64,000 nucleotides of DNA from Mermis nigrescens (GCA_036768485.1 JAVLUZ010000157.1:9785358-9849357), one strand, 5' to 3'. Shown: positions 1 through 10,469, counted from the first letter of the stretch. The notes: a model not told the origin generated them from the letters alone. Numbers and translations: made by a program.

Positions 1-677
1 TGCAAGACGAATTATTTTAGCTCTCTGAGTCAAGTTTTATGTGTAAATTCAACCAAAAAATCATAAAAATTTTGGTGCTTTGCGCCAATCTAATATAATC
101 CGTTGAATTTAAGACGAAGTAACATTTTTTAGGTGTGCGGGTTGCGCATAACAGACTGGTAGTATGTAAAACTGTGTATCTTTAAGAGTATATGTATATA
201 TTATATGTACAAAAAATTTTTCGCTCGTGCAAAGACTTCCCGGGATCGTCGTACATGTACAAAAAGGCTGGTACAAAAACAATGCATATAGATATGTATT
301 ACTCTTCATTTGCATACTTGTGTATCAAAAGCAAATAATCAGATACGCTAATTTCTCTGAAAATCAAAATACGACATATGTACATTTGTGATCTAAGTCT
401 TATTGTACAGTGCCATAGTGAGCAATAAAGTAAAACATGGGATAACACATATATCAATGTCCTACCTTTCTTGAAAATGTAGTAAGCGTAAATAACTATA
501 TAAATCTTCGACTTGGAGCCACTATTGTTTTATCATACAAGTTGCACGTTAATGCAAATTATTTGAAATAAGTGAGCGACAGTTGTAGGATGGTGTTTGT
601 ATACTAGTGCCGTAGTAAAAATAAGCAAGTCGTTGACTTCTTCAAGTATTCTCGCATAAAAAATTATGTTTGTTTAG
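1..677. other. Upstream intron or intergenic DNA of the tubulin acetyltransferase gene
   Basis: No convincing coding exon is seen here. The first exon of the downstream gene (its start codon and N-terminus) must lie in this stretch unrecognised or left of the window. A short hairpin-like GGTGCTTTGCGCC motif near 74-87 resembles the interspersed hairpin motif seen around 31.7 and 35.4-35.8 kb. Confidence 0.4.
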
Positions 678-827
678 CTTGGTTGATGTTCTGGGCCCAG
701 TCGTTGATCGAATGGGGATACTTTCAGCCAGAGCACAAGGTCTTGGTCACACGTTAACCTCGTACGATAAGCTGTTGAAGGCACCCGAACAAATATTGTA
801 TATTTTTTGGACTGAAGCTGACAATGG
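678..827 (+). CDS. mec-17/ATAT1: Alpha-tubulin N-acetyltransferase, N-terminal exon
   Basis: This exon encodes about 50 residues resembling the start of the MEC-17/ATAT1 acetyltransferase domain, which acetylates Lys40 of alpha-tubulin inside microtubules. It reads LVDVLGPVVDRMGILSARAQ and then a segment ending YIFWTEADNG. The family has an Asp/Glu-Leu-Gly helix followed by A-K-A-Q; the Gln here (ARAQ) matches the Gln important in the human active site. A pyrimidine-rich acceptor (TTTGTTTAG) precedes 678 and a donor (GG|GTAATT) follows 827. The exon ends with two bases of a codon, which the next exon completes as Gly. The start codon is further upstream. Assignment is by remembered family motifs, not by a search. 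Confidence 0.82.
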
Positions 828-851
828 GTAATTGGTAAACATGCATGTACA

Positions 852-1184
852 CAGGGCCGTATATAATGAGGGCGGGGGCGGCCGCTCCCCTCTTGGCCGG
901 AAAAAATTTTTTGGAAGGTAAGATAATGCACAGAAAGATGGAAAAATCGGATGACTTTGTCGTAAAAATCTTCAAATTTTCGACGCTTCACGCTGGATGT
1001 AAGCTGTTTTCCATCATGCTAGCCCAAGCGCGATCAAAAAATGACACTTTTTATAGCCCTTTTTGGATAGAGCATGTCAAAAAACGTCAAAAAATGCGGT
1101 TTTTGCGAGCTATCCCGACGAATTTCCCGAGTTATAACCAATTTATGCTGGGTCCCCCTTGGCCGGATCCTAGATACAGGTCTG
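852..1184. mobile_element. MITE, family B (CAGGCCCGTATCCAGG-type ends)
   Basis: This lies inside the first visible intron of the acetyltransferase gene. Its left end (CAGGGCCGTATATAA) and the reverse complement of its right end (CAGACCTGTATCTAGG) are imperfect inverted repeats related to the better-preserved copy at 4374-4991. Flanking 8-mers CATGTACA and TATGTATG match at 5 of 8 positions, a decayed hAT-type target duplication at best. A 126-residue open frame inside is spurious. Confidence 0.5.
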
Positions 1185-1556
1185 TATGTATGTACATAAA
1201 TATTTTAACTTTGATTATGTTATAGATAATCCGTCAAAGTGAGAATAATCATTCAATTAAATATGCCCTCTAATCAACTCGACCTTTTATAATTTTGTTC
1301 GTATCATTTATTTACTTTAATTTTAGTTATATTTAATTTTTGCTGCGCTAAAAAATAATTTTGTAAAAAATGTCAAATTTTTGTCCATTTTTGGTTCTAA
1401 TTTTGCCTTATTTTCCCTAGAAATTTCGCTTTTCTCCTTGTAGTCACCTACAAAATCTCGCGTTTATGTCTGATCGTATCCTACTTTTTGTTTAAAGCTC
1501 GTGTAATTAATTATATCTGGTTTACATCAAATTAGGCTAAATTTTAAAACTGTTAC

Positions 1557-1708
1557 CATAGGTGGGCGGCACCAAAGCTTTGTGAGGTGCAAGATTTTTT
1601 CAAAGGTAAAAAAATGGCCTTAAAAATGGTGGTATGGCGAAAAAAGACAAAAATTTCAAAAATTGAATTCTGGGGGATGCATACTTCCAAACCCCCTCAC
1701 GCCCAGGT
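1557..1708 (+). mobile_element. MITE, family A, internally deleted
   Basis: It begins CATAGGTGGGCGGCACC and has the family-A core (CAAAGGTAAAAAAATGGCC, GGTGGTATGGCG), then jumps to the C-rich right end with CACGCCCAGG. Most of the usual 230-280 bp is present only as fragments. It sits about 45 bp upstream of the next acetyltransferase exon. Confidence 0.75.
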
Positions 1709-1753
1709 TATTTATGTTTTACATTATCGTTATTTCTTGATGTTTTATCATAG

Positions 1754-1928
1754 GAGCGGAAGCCTCATAATCGGCTTTTTAAAATGTGTGCGGCGAGTGC
1801 TCTACTTGCACGACACAAAAAGCCAGATATTAGTTAAGCGCAATCCGATTTGCTTATTGGATTTTTACGTGTGCGATGGCTTGCAGCGAAAAGGGAACGG
1901 CAAAGTTTTATACGATGCCATGCTAAAG
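1754..1928 (+). CDS. mec-17/ATAT1: Alpha-tubulin N-acetyltransferase, catalytic-core exon
   Basis: This exon encodes 58 residues and carries the strongest family signature. It holds LIIGFLK and then CLLDFYVCDGLQRKGNGKVL, which corresponds to the ATAT1 block CxLDFYxxxxxQRxGxGxxL. The Q-R-x-G-x-G stretch is the acetyl-CoA pyrophosphate-binding loop of the GNAT-like fold, and the Cys before LDFY matches a conserved active-site Cys. The acceptor is TTTTATCATAG and the donor is AAG|GTTAAG. Phase is 2 in (one base completes Gly) and 0 out, which fits both neighbours. A family-A MITE remnant ends 45 bp upstream. Confidence 0.9.
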
Positions 1929-3415
1929 GTTAAGCAAATTTGTTGACTTTTTTTTGGCGTTTCTTATCGTGGAGCTGGATAAGTGTTGTTTAGGGGGTAA
2001 ACCATACACGTGGAAGGTAGAGATGGCTAGAGGGGTTGAAAATGATCATATAGTAAATAGTGATCATTTTTGTACAAGGTCACTTTTTATATGTACTACG
2101 GTCCCAAATGTCACTTTACATGCTGTTTATGAAATTTTTGTTTACTAGATACAGTAGTATGTACGTTATGTGCGATAACTGGATTTCTTGACCCTTATTG
2201 CTCAAGTAAGTCTAGCTAATTTATGGCTTCCTAGCGATAAAAAATACAATGTGTTATTTTATATGGTTCGAAATGTGGCCGAATTTTGACTGGCTCGAAC
2301 ATTGTTAGTAGACTTCGCTCGAACATTGTTAGTAGACTTCAGGTGCAGATTCAATCGGAAACTCGGCGGGATTAATGCAAGAATCTTGAGAAAGAAAAGG
2401 AAAAGCAGTTTCGGTAAATTGAAAAAAAAAGTTCCTCTTCATGATTTAAACTGGCTTTGATTTATATATATTCCGAGCAATACAGAGAAAATTAAAGAAA
2501 AATTGAAATGTTAAGTGGGTCAGTGATAGGTATTATTTGCACGTGTTACATATTTCATACGATTGGAAATCTGCTTAAATTACGACTGGCTCGTGCATTG
2601 GTAATATACTTCAGGGTCAGATTCGGTGGGTAACTGGGCGAGATAAAGAGCGGATATTTATTTTCTATAATGATTTTTACCTATCATTTGGCATAATTTT
2701 TTCGAATTTCGGGCACTCCGCACCGGATAGCTCTTTGATGGCATTTACCGAATTTCTTGGCTTGATGGCTCAAACATATGTACAGTTTTTAAAATATTGT
2801 TTTTTCACGCAATAAATACTGAGTGGGCTGTACAAAGAATTTTTTTAACAAAACGGAAATTTTAAAATTTTCATATTAAAATTTGTTCCATTTTTTAGCG
2901 AAAATTCTAAAAATTTCCGACACTTAGAGCCACGCTGAATGCTCGTGCATTTAGTGCATTCAATTTAATTTAGTGCTGAGCTGAGATAAATGCAAAAACA
3001 AAAATCATGATGAATGTTCAAAATCTCTAAAAATCAGGATGTTTTGCGAAATGAGAAATCAAATAGATTACTTGTTGTATTTAAATAAGATTCGTGGCAA
3101 ATAATTTTAAGAGTCGATCATTGATTCCCTAGATTTCTCATAGTCGAAATTTGCAGGGACGACATTCTACTTGAAAACTTGTCATATACTGTATTTATTC
3201 TTTGTATTTTTGTAACAATAATAAAGGTAGGTAAAAATACATGTAAGAGCTCGAAATTTTGGGGGTGTGGGGACGACCAGCTTTGTGTAAGGATCCCCAC
3301 ATCACCCCCATTACATGTCTGTTCAGGAATCCCAGTAATATATCGACATACATAATATGCGTGCCAATGACTGGTGCTGTAAGCATTCTATTATGTGTCG
3401 CATGACATTTTTTAG
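1929..3415. other. Intron of the acetyltransferase gene
   Basis: This is a 1.49-kb AT-rich intron. Besides the 24-bp direct duplication at 2293-2340 I see no transposon with clear ends and no credible exon. Confidence 0.7.
2293..2340. repeat. Exact 24-bp tandem duplication
   Basis: The 24-mer beginning GCTCGAACATTG and ending GTAGACTTC occurs twice head to tail without a mismatch. It is a recent local duplication within the intron. Confidence 0.9.
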
Positions 3416-3560
3416 GACGAAAATGTCTTGCCAGAGATGGTTGCTATTGATAAACCGAGTGAAAGCTTATTGCGCTTCCTGCTCAAACATTACAAATTGA
3501 GTGCCCCATTTTGGCAGTCAAATAATTACGTCATATATCCAGGATTTTTTGATCACAGTG
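3416..3560 (+). CDS. mec-17/ATAT1: Alpha-tubulin N-acetyltransferase, exon with catalytic Asp
   Basis: This exon encodes DENVLPEMVAIDKPSESLLR, then FLLKHYKLSAP, and ends with NNYVIYPGFF. It corresponds to the C-terminal part of the ATAT1 catalytic domain (AxDRPSxKxLxFLxKHYxL ... NNFVxFxGFF). The Asp of AIDKPS matches the catalytic Asp157 of human ATAT1. The acceptor is CATTTTTTAG and the donor is AGTG|GTAAGC. It begins in phase 0, matching the previous exon, and leaves one base G for the next. With the two exons upstream nearly the whole acetyltransferase fold is present and open, so the gene is probably functional. Confidence 0.9.
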
Positions 3561-5274
3561 GTAAGCTTTCTTTACGATTGCCAAATTTTTCTCACGATTT
3601 TTTTACCGAAATGAGATATACATATTTAGATATATTGTATTAAAAAAGATTTGTAACAGTAAAAAAACAGACTATGCTGCGGTAATTTCTGGAGGAAATT
3701 TTCTTATTTTTATTTCTTAAAATGCCTAAACTAATCCATAGTGTAAAGTGCATAAATGCAGGCTTGTGAAATTTTGATGTACAAACGTATGAGTGTAAAG
3801 TATCGTATATAGGTACCAGTTGTCCTTCTGGCACAGACAATGAAGTATTTTCTAAATTTAAAAAAATGCAACTTTGGCTGACGGTAGCACATGTATTATA
3901 GGTAGCATGTAAAATTATCGATTTCGTTCCTAGCGTAGAAAACTACCTTATATGGTGGATTCACATCGATAAACGAATTTCTTGGAAATCGCCCTCGTAA
4001 GTTTGGCAGAATTTGTTTCCTTCTACTTTTAAACGTGCATGATCTACAGGGGATGAGGGTGCTCAACCCACAGAAAAGTTTAACCCCATCGGAAAAGTTT
4101 TAGCCCACTAGAAATTTTTTCATCCCTCCGGAATTCGCAATTTTTAAAAGTTTCCAAAAAATTCGTAGAAAAATTGCTGTTTCGAACGTTTTTAGTTATG
4201 TTTTGCAAAAAGTGTCAAATTTTTGGCACATATCTTCTGATTATTCTGAATTTTTTTATTTTTCCTTTTTTCCTTTTCGCTGTAAAAAGATAGAGCATCA
4301 TCAGAATCGCCAAAAACAATGTTTTTTTGACGCGTATCCACCATTTTCGAGCCGAAAAACATGCAATTATATTCAGGCCCGCATCCAGGATTTTATTTCG
4401 GAGGGGAGCGCGACCAAAATTGTTTTAGAACATAAGGGGAACCAAAGGATAAATTTTAGTTTGCAAGTTTCTGGATACATTTAATACGTTGAGAATCCAA
4501 TAGAAATTATCTCTTTTAGGGCTGGGAGGCGCGTTCAAACCTCCCCTCTTCAGCGGGCTCCGGGGCGGAGCCTAAAAATTTCTTAAAAAGGGTCCTACAA
4601 TTTTGTGTCGTATTGTTAACATTTTTACAAAATTGAATGAACTTTCTTAATTCACCCTAAAAATGGTCAAAGTTCATCAGCAAATTCATAATTATCGTCG
4701 AGAAATCGCTGTCATTCTTGCTTCTCGAATAAATCTCATTTTCTGCATAAAACCAGTGAAGAAGAGAATAAATAGATGCAAAATATGCGTTAGGTTGTAT
4801 AAAGTCTAAGAAATGGAGTGCTTTATCGCGCGCTTGGGAGTAAATAGACCTGATTATAATTGTGAAATTCGGCGCAAAATTTTTTTGCGATTTTTGGCTA
4901 AAAAGCAAAAAGGGGCGTAAAGTAAAAAATCATTCTCCCATTCCTATTCGGGGGGGGGTCACTTGCCCCTATCCCCCTGGATACGGGCCTGGCTATATTA
5001 TGTATATGCTTTTTTGCGCATATTTTTCATGATGGTTCAAAAGCAAATGCTCGGTTAAATTTTTAAATGGAAACGCCATTTCAAGCATTTCATTTTTATG
5101 GAATATTTTTATCGGAAGAACAAGTAGAAAAAACGATTGACCGATTTTGTTTCTTCGTTCTAGCTGCAACATATTGCACTACAACTACATACATATTAGC
5201 TTACGTTTCATTAATCAATCAAATTGACAACTTACTGCCAGTTTTGCCATCGCCTACTTATATTTGTTTTCAAG
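3561..5274. other. Intron of the acetyltransferase gene, filled with repeats
   Basis: 3561-4030 shows no recognisable feature. From about 4040 to 4373 is a repeat (family C) that recurs at about 5800-6185; it shares AATTCGTAGAAAA, a GATAGAGCATC-like box and GACGCGTATCC. It is followed at 4374 by a family-B MITE. No exon is evident. Confidence 0.6.
4374..4991. mobile_element. MITE, family B, complete
   Basis: The termini are CAGGCCCGCATCCAGG on the left and CCTGGATACGGGCCTG on the right, inverted repeats of about 16 bp with one mismatch. Flanking 8-mers ATTATATT and GCTATATT agree at 6 of 8, as expected for an old hAT-superfamily insertion. There is no transposase frame. It was inserted into, or beside, the family-C repeat in the acetyltransferase intron. 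Confidence 0.75.
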
Positions 5275-5503
5275 ATTTTCTGGAGACGCGGGCGTTCAAT
5301 GGCGATTCACCATTAGTGGATCGATCACTTTTTACTTTGCATCTTAATTCACTTGCGCTAGATTCAAAAGATGATATGCAAACGGCCAAAAATTTGACTC
5401 AGCCGCAATTTCGTTCACCTGCTGCTTCACCAAGCTCCCATTCAATGGTTGAATGTGTACAACGAGCAGATTGTAGTAATCACACAGTTGTGTGGCTTGC
5501 TGG
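5275..5503 (+). CDS. mec-17/ATAT1: Alpha-tubulin N-acetyltransferase, post-catalytic exon (3' end uncertain)
   Basis: The acceptor TTGTTTTCAAG precedes AT, which completes Asp with the G left by the previous exon. The frame then reads FLETRAFNGDSPLVDRSLFT and a Ser/Pro/Gln-rich stretch (QPQFRSPAASPSSHSMVE). This is the low-complexity tail type that follows the ATAT1 domain. The frame is open to the point where a family-A MITE lands (5504). If the MITE and one target copy are ignored, a TAA follows within a few codons, so this could be an alternative terminal exon. Otherwise a donor inside the exon joins a later one. I could not choose a donor; T|GTAGTA near 5470 would create a stop with the 7836 exon. 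Confidence 0.65.
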
Positions 5504-5749
5504 CATAACTGGGCGTGGGGGGTTTGGGGGTATGCAATGCACCCCCCAGAAACCAAAATACCCCCAGAATTCATATTTTGAAAATTTGTTTTGTTTTTTC
5601 TCTCAAGTTTTTGATGCCAATGGATAGTGCTCGATGAGAAACGTTGAAAAATGGTGTTTTTTCCCCATACCACCATTTTTAAGGCAATTTTTTCCCCTTT
5701 GAAAAATCTTGCACCCCTTCCCCCAGAATTTTGCTGCCGCCCACCTATG
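5504..5749 (-). mobile_element. MITE, family A, at an exon edge
   Basis: It starts CATAACTGGGCGTGG and ends GCCCACCTATG. The core and C-rich box are present on the minus strand. Flanking 8-mers CTTGCTGG and CTTGGTGG match at 7 of 8, a hAT-type target duplication. It has landed in or immediately after the fourth visible acetyltransferase exon. Confidence 0.85.
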
Positions 5750-5789
5750 CTTGGTGGGATTTAACGGTTCGAATTCCTGCTAACCATAC

Positions 5790-6189
5790 ATGGGTATATA
5801 TGAGGTTCTGGAGGTTCGGACTATACGTGATTTGGGGTGGTTTCATCCCCCAGAAAATGTTTCATTCCTCCATCAGAAATTTTTTCAAATACTCCCCCAG
5901 AATTCGTCATTTTTCAAAAATTTTCAAAAAATTCGTAGAAAAGTTGCGTTTTTAAGGCATCTATTTATTCGCTCAAAAATGTCAGATTTCAGGCGCCATA
6001 TGCTCATATCTTGACCATAATTTGGTCATTTCAAAATTTTTCTTTGTTTTTATGCTCTGTTTTTGTGCTCCAGAAGGACAGAGCATCGTCAGAAACGCTG
6101 AAAAACGATGTTTCAGACGCGTATCCGCGATTTTTTAGCCCAAAAAAGGCACTTGAAAATTTCACCCCATCTCTCGCTGTGTATGGCTG
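5790..6189. repeat. Family C interspersed repeat
   Basis: It resembles 4040-4373. Both share a run of short clauses with CCCCCAGAA- or CCACAGAA-like boxes, then AATTCGTAGAAAA, a GCATCGTCAGAAACGC-type box and GACGCGTATCC. No coding potential is seen and the ends are not defined. Confidence 0.55.
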
Positions 6190-6197
6190 GTTTGGAC

Positions 6198-6429
6198 CAT
6201 AGGTGGGCAGCACCGAAATTGTGGGCAGGGATGAAAAAATTTTTAAGGGTCAAAAAATGGTCATAAAAGTGGTCGTATGGCGAAAAAACACCATTTTTCG
6301 ACGTTTCTCATCAAGCACTATCCAACGGCATCAAAAATCGCTAAAAAAACAAAAAGATTCAAAATTTGAATTCTGGGGGGTATTTCAACTTCTGGGGGTG
6401 CATACCCCCAACCCCCACGCCCACGTGTG
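6198..6429 (+). mobile_element. MITE, family A, with perfect target duplication
   Basis: It starts CATAGGTGGGCAGCACC and ends CGCCCACGTGTG. The exact 8-mer GTTTGGAC flanks both sides (6190-6197 and 6430-6437), which is diagnostic of hAT-superfamily transposition. The core contains GGTCAAAAAATGGTC, ACACCATTTTTCGACG and ATCCAACGGCATC, followed by TTCTGGGGGG tracts. Confidence 0.92.
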
Positions 6430-7451
6430 GTTTGGACCCGTCTTTTTGTGTTACGCCCCTTTGTACATGTGCAAAAACAGTTGCACCTTAGCCTACAGTC
6501 TCTGGGCAAAGATTTTTTGGATGGACAAAAACTTTTCGGAAGCGTGTTTGTACATAAATACGAAAAAAGATTTTTGCATGACAAAAACTGTAAAATTGCT
6601 GAAAATTTCCAAAAGTCAGTAATAGCATGATTTTTTCTGCATAAAACTTTATACCCTTTTCTTTGGCTTATTAAATTACAGAACGATTATTTTCATTTTA
6701 CCAAATAATATGCGTGTAAATGATTGATCATTTATAAAAAAGTAAATACATAAACATATTTGTATATTTTGTAAATTATTGCGTTATTGATTAAGGTACT
6801 TTTCATTTTGTTTATTTTGTATATCTATTTTGCATATGTACATAAACACTCTTCGATCCTTATTTTTAACAGACGTGAAGTGTTTCAAGTTTTATTCTGT
6901 AGCCTAATGAATTTCTCGTCTTGAAAGTCGCATTCACATGTTTTGCGGAAGTACGCTCATTGCGAATCATTTAACTGAATTGGATTTTGTTGTAGAAACT
7001 CAAAATTTTCTGTGGATTGCTTTACGTAATGTATAACTCCCTAATTTTCGCAATTCTTTCTTTATAGTCTTAATTTGTTATGTGATTTTAGTTTTCTAGA
7101 TTTTTTAAACTGCTGTATAGTTATAATATCGCATGTACTCTAAAATTTCTATGCAGTCGGTTCTTTATCTATCCTCAACGCATAAGAGTCTTTGATTTTC
7201 ACAATCCTCATCCTATATGCCCATGTTTCTGCTATAAAGTTGACCGATGAGCATCCATGTAACAAGGGAAAATTCCCCTCACTGAAAGTTGGTCGTCCCG
7301 CATCCTCCTAAAGTCTGAAATTTCTTGACTCCCCCTATTTTCGGAAGAGATCCATTCTTCGGTCATTTTTAGGTGTTTTATGGCCGTTTTTGGCTAAAAA
7401 CTTGAGGTCATTCACCACCCCCCCCCCTAAAAATGGCCGGGGACCATCAAC
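6430..7451. other. Repeat-poor AT-rich DNA, probable intron
   Basis: No transposon ends or coding exon are evident. If the 7836 exon belongs to the acetyltransferase gene, this is part of its last intron. Confidence 0.5.
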
Positions 7452-7702
7452 GATACGTGGGCAGCACCAAAATCCAAAATTCTGGGGAGAGGTTGCTAGA
7501 TTTTTCAAAGGTCAAAAAATGGCCTTAAAAATAATGATAGGGCGAAAAAACACCATTTTTCAACGTTTCTCATCGAGCACTATCCATTGGCATCAAAAAT
7601 TGCGAAAATAGCAAAAAATTCAAAAATAGAATTCTTGGGGGGGGAATATTTTGGGTTCTCTGGAGGGGGTGCATAGCCCCAAACCCCCCACGCCTAGGTG
7701 TG
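7452..7702 (+). mobile_element. MITE, family A
   Basis: It starts GATACGTGGGCAGCACC and ends CACGCCTAGGTGTG. The whole core is present. Flanks CCATCAAC and CTCCCAAC agree at 5 of 8, so this is an older insertion. It lies 133 bp upstream of the last predicted acetyltransferase exon. Confidence 0.8.
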
Positions 7703-7835
7703 CTCCCAACCAAAATTATGTAAGACCTTTTACACGTATGCCGATGAGGATTTAAAATTTTTTGGCGATTTCGGCAAGGTAAACAAGTAGGATTTTCTTT
7801 TGAAAGGGCTTTATTCTCCTTAGCTTGCTTTTCAG

Positions 7836-8032
7836 AATCTTTAAATGGGAGCCTTGCGGCGTTGTCCACTACGACCGATTTGCATCTCGATCATCCTGAC
7901 TCATTTTTCGCTATGGAGAAATCAATGCCACATGAAATAGCGGCGCATGTTGAATCTATCGCCTCGAGCCCAATCGGCAACTTGGCGAAAGAACGTAAAT
8001 TGCTGTCGATGGGGCATCACAAGTTATGGTAG
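7836..8032 (+). CDS. mec-17/ATAT1: Probable terminal exon of the tubulin acetyltransferase gene
   Basis: A good acceptor (TTAGCTTGCTTTTCAG) precedes a 64-codon open stretch ending in TAG. It contains SLAALSTTTDLHLDHPDSFF and ends ERKLLSMGHHKLW. The exon needs one base from the preceding exon (phase 1). The composition (Ser/Thr, His, Asp) and normal codon look suggest real coding sequence. Its membership in the acetyltransferase gene rests on position, strand and phase; I do not recognise the tail itself. An independent small gene is the alternative. Confidence 0.55.
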
Positions 8033-8215
8033 ATGATCGATCGGTTGTTTCAAATACATATCATTTTGTTAATTAATTTTGCTCCGCTGTACGAGTCGTC
8101 TTGATCTTCGTTTTACGAGATTCATTTTTATGTATCAATCTTTTTTAAGCGGATGATATTTTTACATCAGGTCGCTGATGACAGCTTTTTTACGTAAAAT
8201 AACACAGGTTACCAT

Positions 8216-8471
8216 CATAGGTGGGCGGCACCTAAATTCTGGGGGTGCAATATTTTCAAAGGTCAAGAAATAGCATTAAAAATGGTGCTATGGTGAAAAA
8301 ACACTATTTTTCAACGTTCCTCATCGAGCACTATCCATTGGCATCAAAAAATTGCGAAAAAATTAAAAAAATTTCAAAAATTAAATTGGGGGGGATATTT
8401 TAGTTTCTAAAGAGTATTTTGGTTTCTCGGGGGGGGGTAGCATACCCCGAAACCCTCCACGCCCAGGTGTG
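8216..8471 (+). mobile_element. MITE, family A
   Basis: It starts CATAGGTGGGCGGCACC and ends CGCCCAGGTGTG. Flanks GTTACCAT and GTGACCAT match 7 of 8. It inserted about 180 bp downstream of the predicted acetyltransferase stop codon. Confidence 0.88.
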
Positions 8472-9239
8472 GTGACCATAACAACCATAAACAGATATAA
8501 CGTTATTTTCTATTATATGTATTAATGTACATATCGGGTGGTGTGGTGTGGTGATCATATGCAGGTGCATAGCATGGTCGATCTGGGGGATCAGCTATTT
8601 AATCGAGGGAGGTCGAAAATTGAGCTCTCTTGAGCCAAAATGACCTCTTAAACTGGTATACATGCTAAAATAGCGTTAAAACGACGTTATTCCACAGGCT
8701 TCTAATCATTTTCCAGCATTTTAAAGAAAATTTATTTTAATCTTAATGTGTACATGCTCTGTCTGAGAGCCATTTTTCACGGATCAATGAATGGATAGTG
8801 AAATTCTGCGAGTTTAAATGGCTACCATCGAATTTTTTGAAACCTTATACTTAACATTTTATGGAGTATATTTGACATCCACCAAGATCTTATGATGCAA
8901 TGAAAAGTAACTCTTGGAACCAATTCACTTATAAAATGTTTAACACTAAAAGATTTATTGTTGTCCTGATGAACGAAAAAACAATTTATTCACTAAGCTT
9001 ACATTAGGCTAATATTGCCATTTTAACCAACCTCAATCAAATTACACGAGAGAGCAACCAAATTTCACACATACACTCCCAACATATGCCACAGTTGCCT
9101 ACCTTACTTGGATTTGCAAATCACTTCACTTGTTTGCAAAATAGAATTGGACAAACTTTGTTTCAAATTTTTGTCGTCATATTTGATTGAATTGTCCTTT
9201 TGTCCTCTCTGTATTTCTGATAGGCACATATCAAGTTCA
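8472..9239. other. Intergenic DNA without recognised features
   Basis: No exon, RNA gene or defined repeat end was found. It is AT-rich sequence with a short GGTGTGGTGTGGTG run near 8539. Confidence 0.5.
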
Positions 9240-9488
9240 CACGTGGGCATGGGGGAGTTATGCACCCATCCCAGAAGGCCGAATACCCCTCCCCCAAATC
9301 GAAATACCTCGCAGAATTCAATTTTTGATTTTTTGTTTTTTTCGCGATGTTTTGATGCCAATGAATTGTGCTCGATGAGGAACGATGAAAAATAGTGTTT
9401 TTTACCATACCACAATTTTTAAGACCATTTTTTACCTTTAAAAATCTCGCACCCCTACAGAATTTTGGTGCTGCGCTGCCCACCTATG
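9240..9488 (-). mobile_element. MITE, family A
   Basis: The left end CACACGTGGGCATGGGGG and right end GCCCACCTATG show it lies in minus orientation. Flanks ATCAAGTT and ATCAAGCA match 6 of 8. Confidence 0.85.
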
Positions 9489-9672
9489 ATCAAGCACCTT
9501 GACTTTATTATACATATGCCCAAAAAGTCATCTGTACTTACTATATGTATATTTACCTATTTTAACTCGCTTTATTGTTGCATAAAATCGGCGTCCTATA
9601 ATTGTTTCCGTCTTATTTGATACGAAGTAAAGAAGTGTCGTTTTATTTTAAGCAAAAACCAAGCATTGCTAT

Positions 9673-10385
9673 CACACATAGGGTTGGGGGTATGCACCCC
9701 CGCCAGAAATCAAGATACCCTCTAGAATTCAATTCTTGAATTTTTTTGTTTTTTTTTCTCGCAATTTTTTGATACCAATGGATAGTGCTGGACGAGAAAC
9801 GTTGGAAAATGGTGTTTTCCTCGCCATACCACCACACATGGGCGTCGGGGGATATGCACCCCCTCAGAAGTTGAAATACCCCCCCCAGAAATCAAAATAC
9901 CCCCCAGAAAAAAATTTTTTTGCTTTTCTAGCAATTTTTTGATGCCATTGGATAGAGCTTGATGAGAAACGTCGAAAAATGGTGTTTTTTCGCCATACCA
10001 CCATTTTTAAGGCCATTTTTGACCTTTAAAAATTTTTTCACCCCCCCCCCCCCAGAAATTTTTTCACCCCCCCCCCCCCTCCCTTGGTGCTGCCCACCTA
10101 TGCATACCACCATTTTTAAGGCCATTTTTTGACTTGAAAAATCTTCCATCCCCCCTACAGAATTTTGGTGCTGCCCACGTATGGTATGCACCCCCCCCCG
10201 AGAAATCAAAATACCCCCCCCCAGAATTCAATTTTTGCAAATTTTTTTTGTTTTCTTTCGCAATTTTTTGATGCGCTCGATGAGAAACGTTATAAAATTG
10301 TGTTTTCGCCATCCTACCATTTTAAGGCCATTTTTTACCTTTAAAAAATCAACACCCCCCGGAATTTCGGTGGCGCCCACCTATG
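9673..10385 (-). mobile_element. Composite family-A MITE: tandem pair with a third copy inside
   Basis: The whole block is bounded by the exact 8-mer ATTGCTAT (9665-9672 and 10386-10393). Its left unit begins CACACATAGGG, is interrupted at 9832 by another complete copy, and ends GCCCACGTATG at 10183. A second unit lacking its first bases then runs on to GCCCACCTATG at 10385. The outer target duplication shows the pair either transposed as one unit or arose by tandem duplication after insertion. Confidence 0.85.
9833..10102 (-). mobile_element. MITE, family A, inserted into another family-A MITE
   Basis: It starts CACACATGGGCG and ends GCCCACCTATG. The exact 8-mer CATACCAC, itself part of the host MITE core, flanks both sides (9825-9832, 10103-10110). 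It contains C-runs of up to about 15 bases. Confidence 0.93.
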
Positions 10386-10469
10386 ATTGCTATTGCTATT
10401 CACTGCATAGATTGTAGTGCGTACAGATTTTTGGATCGCAAGATAATTTCAGGGATATGGGTCCACCAG

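Noticed and set aside
845..1225. 126-codon frame in the first acetyltransferase intron
   Set aside because: It lies almost wholly inside a family-B MITE and has no protein-like features.
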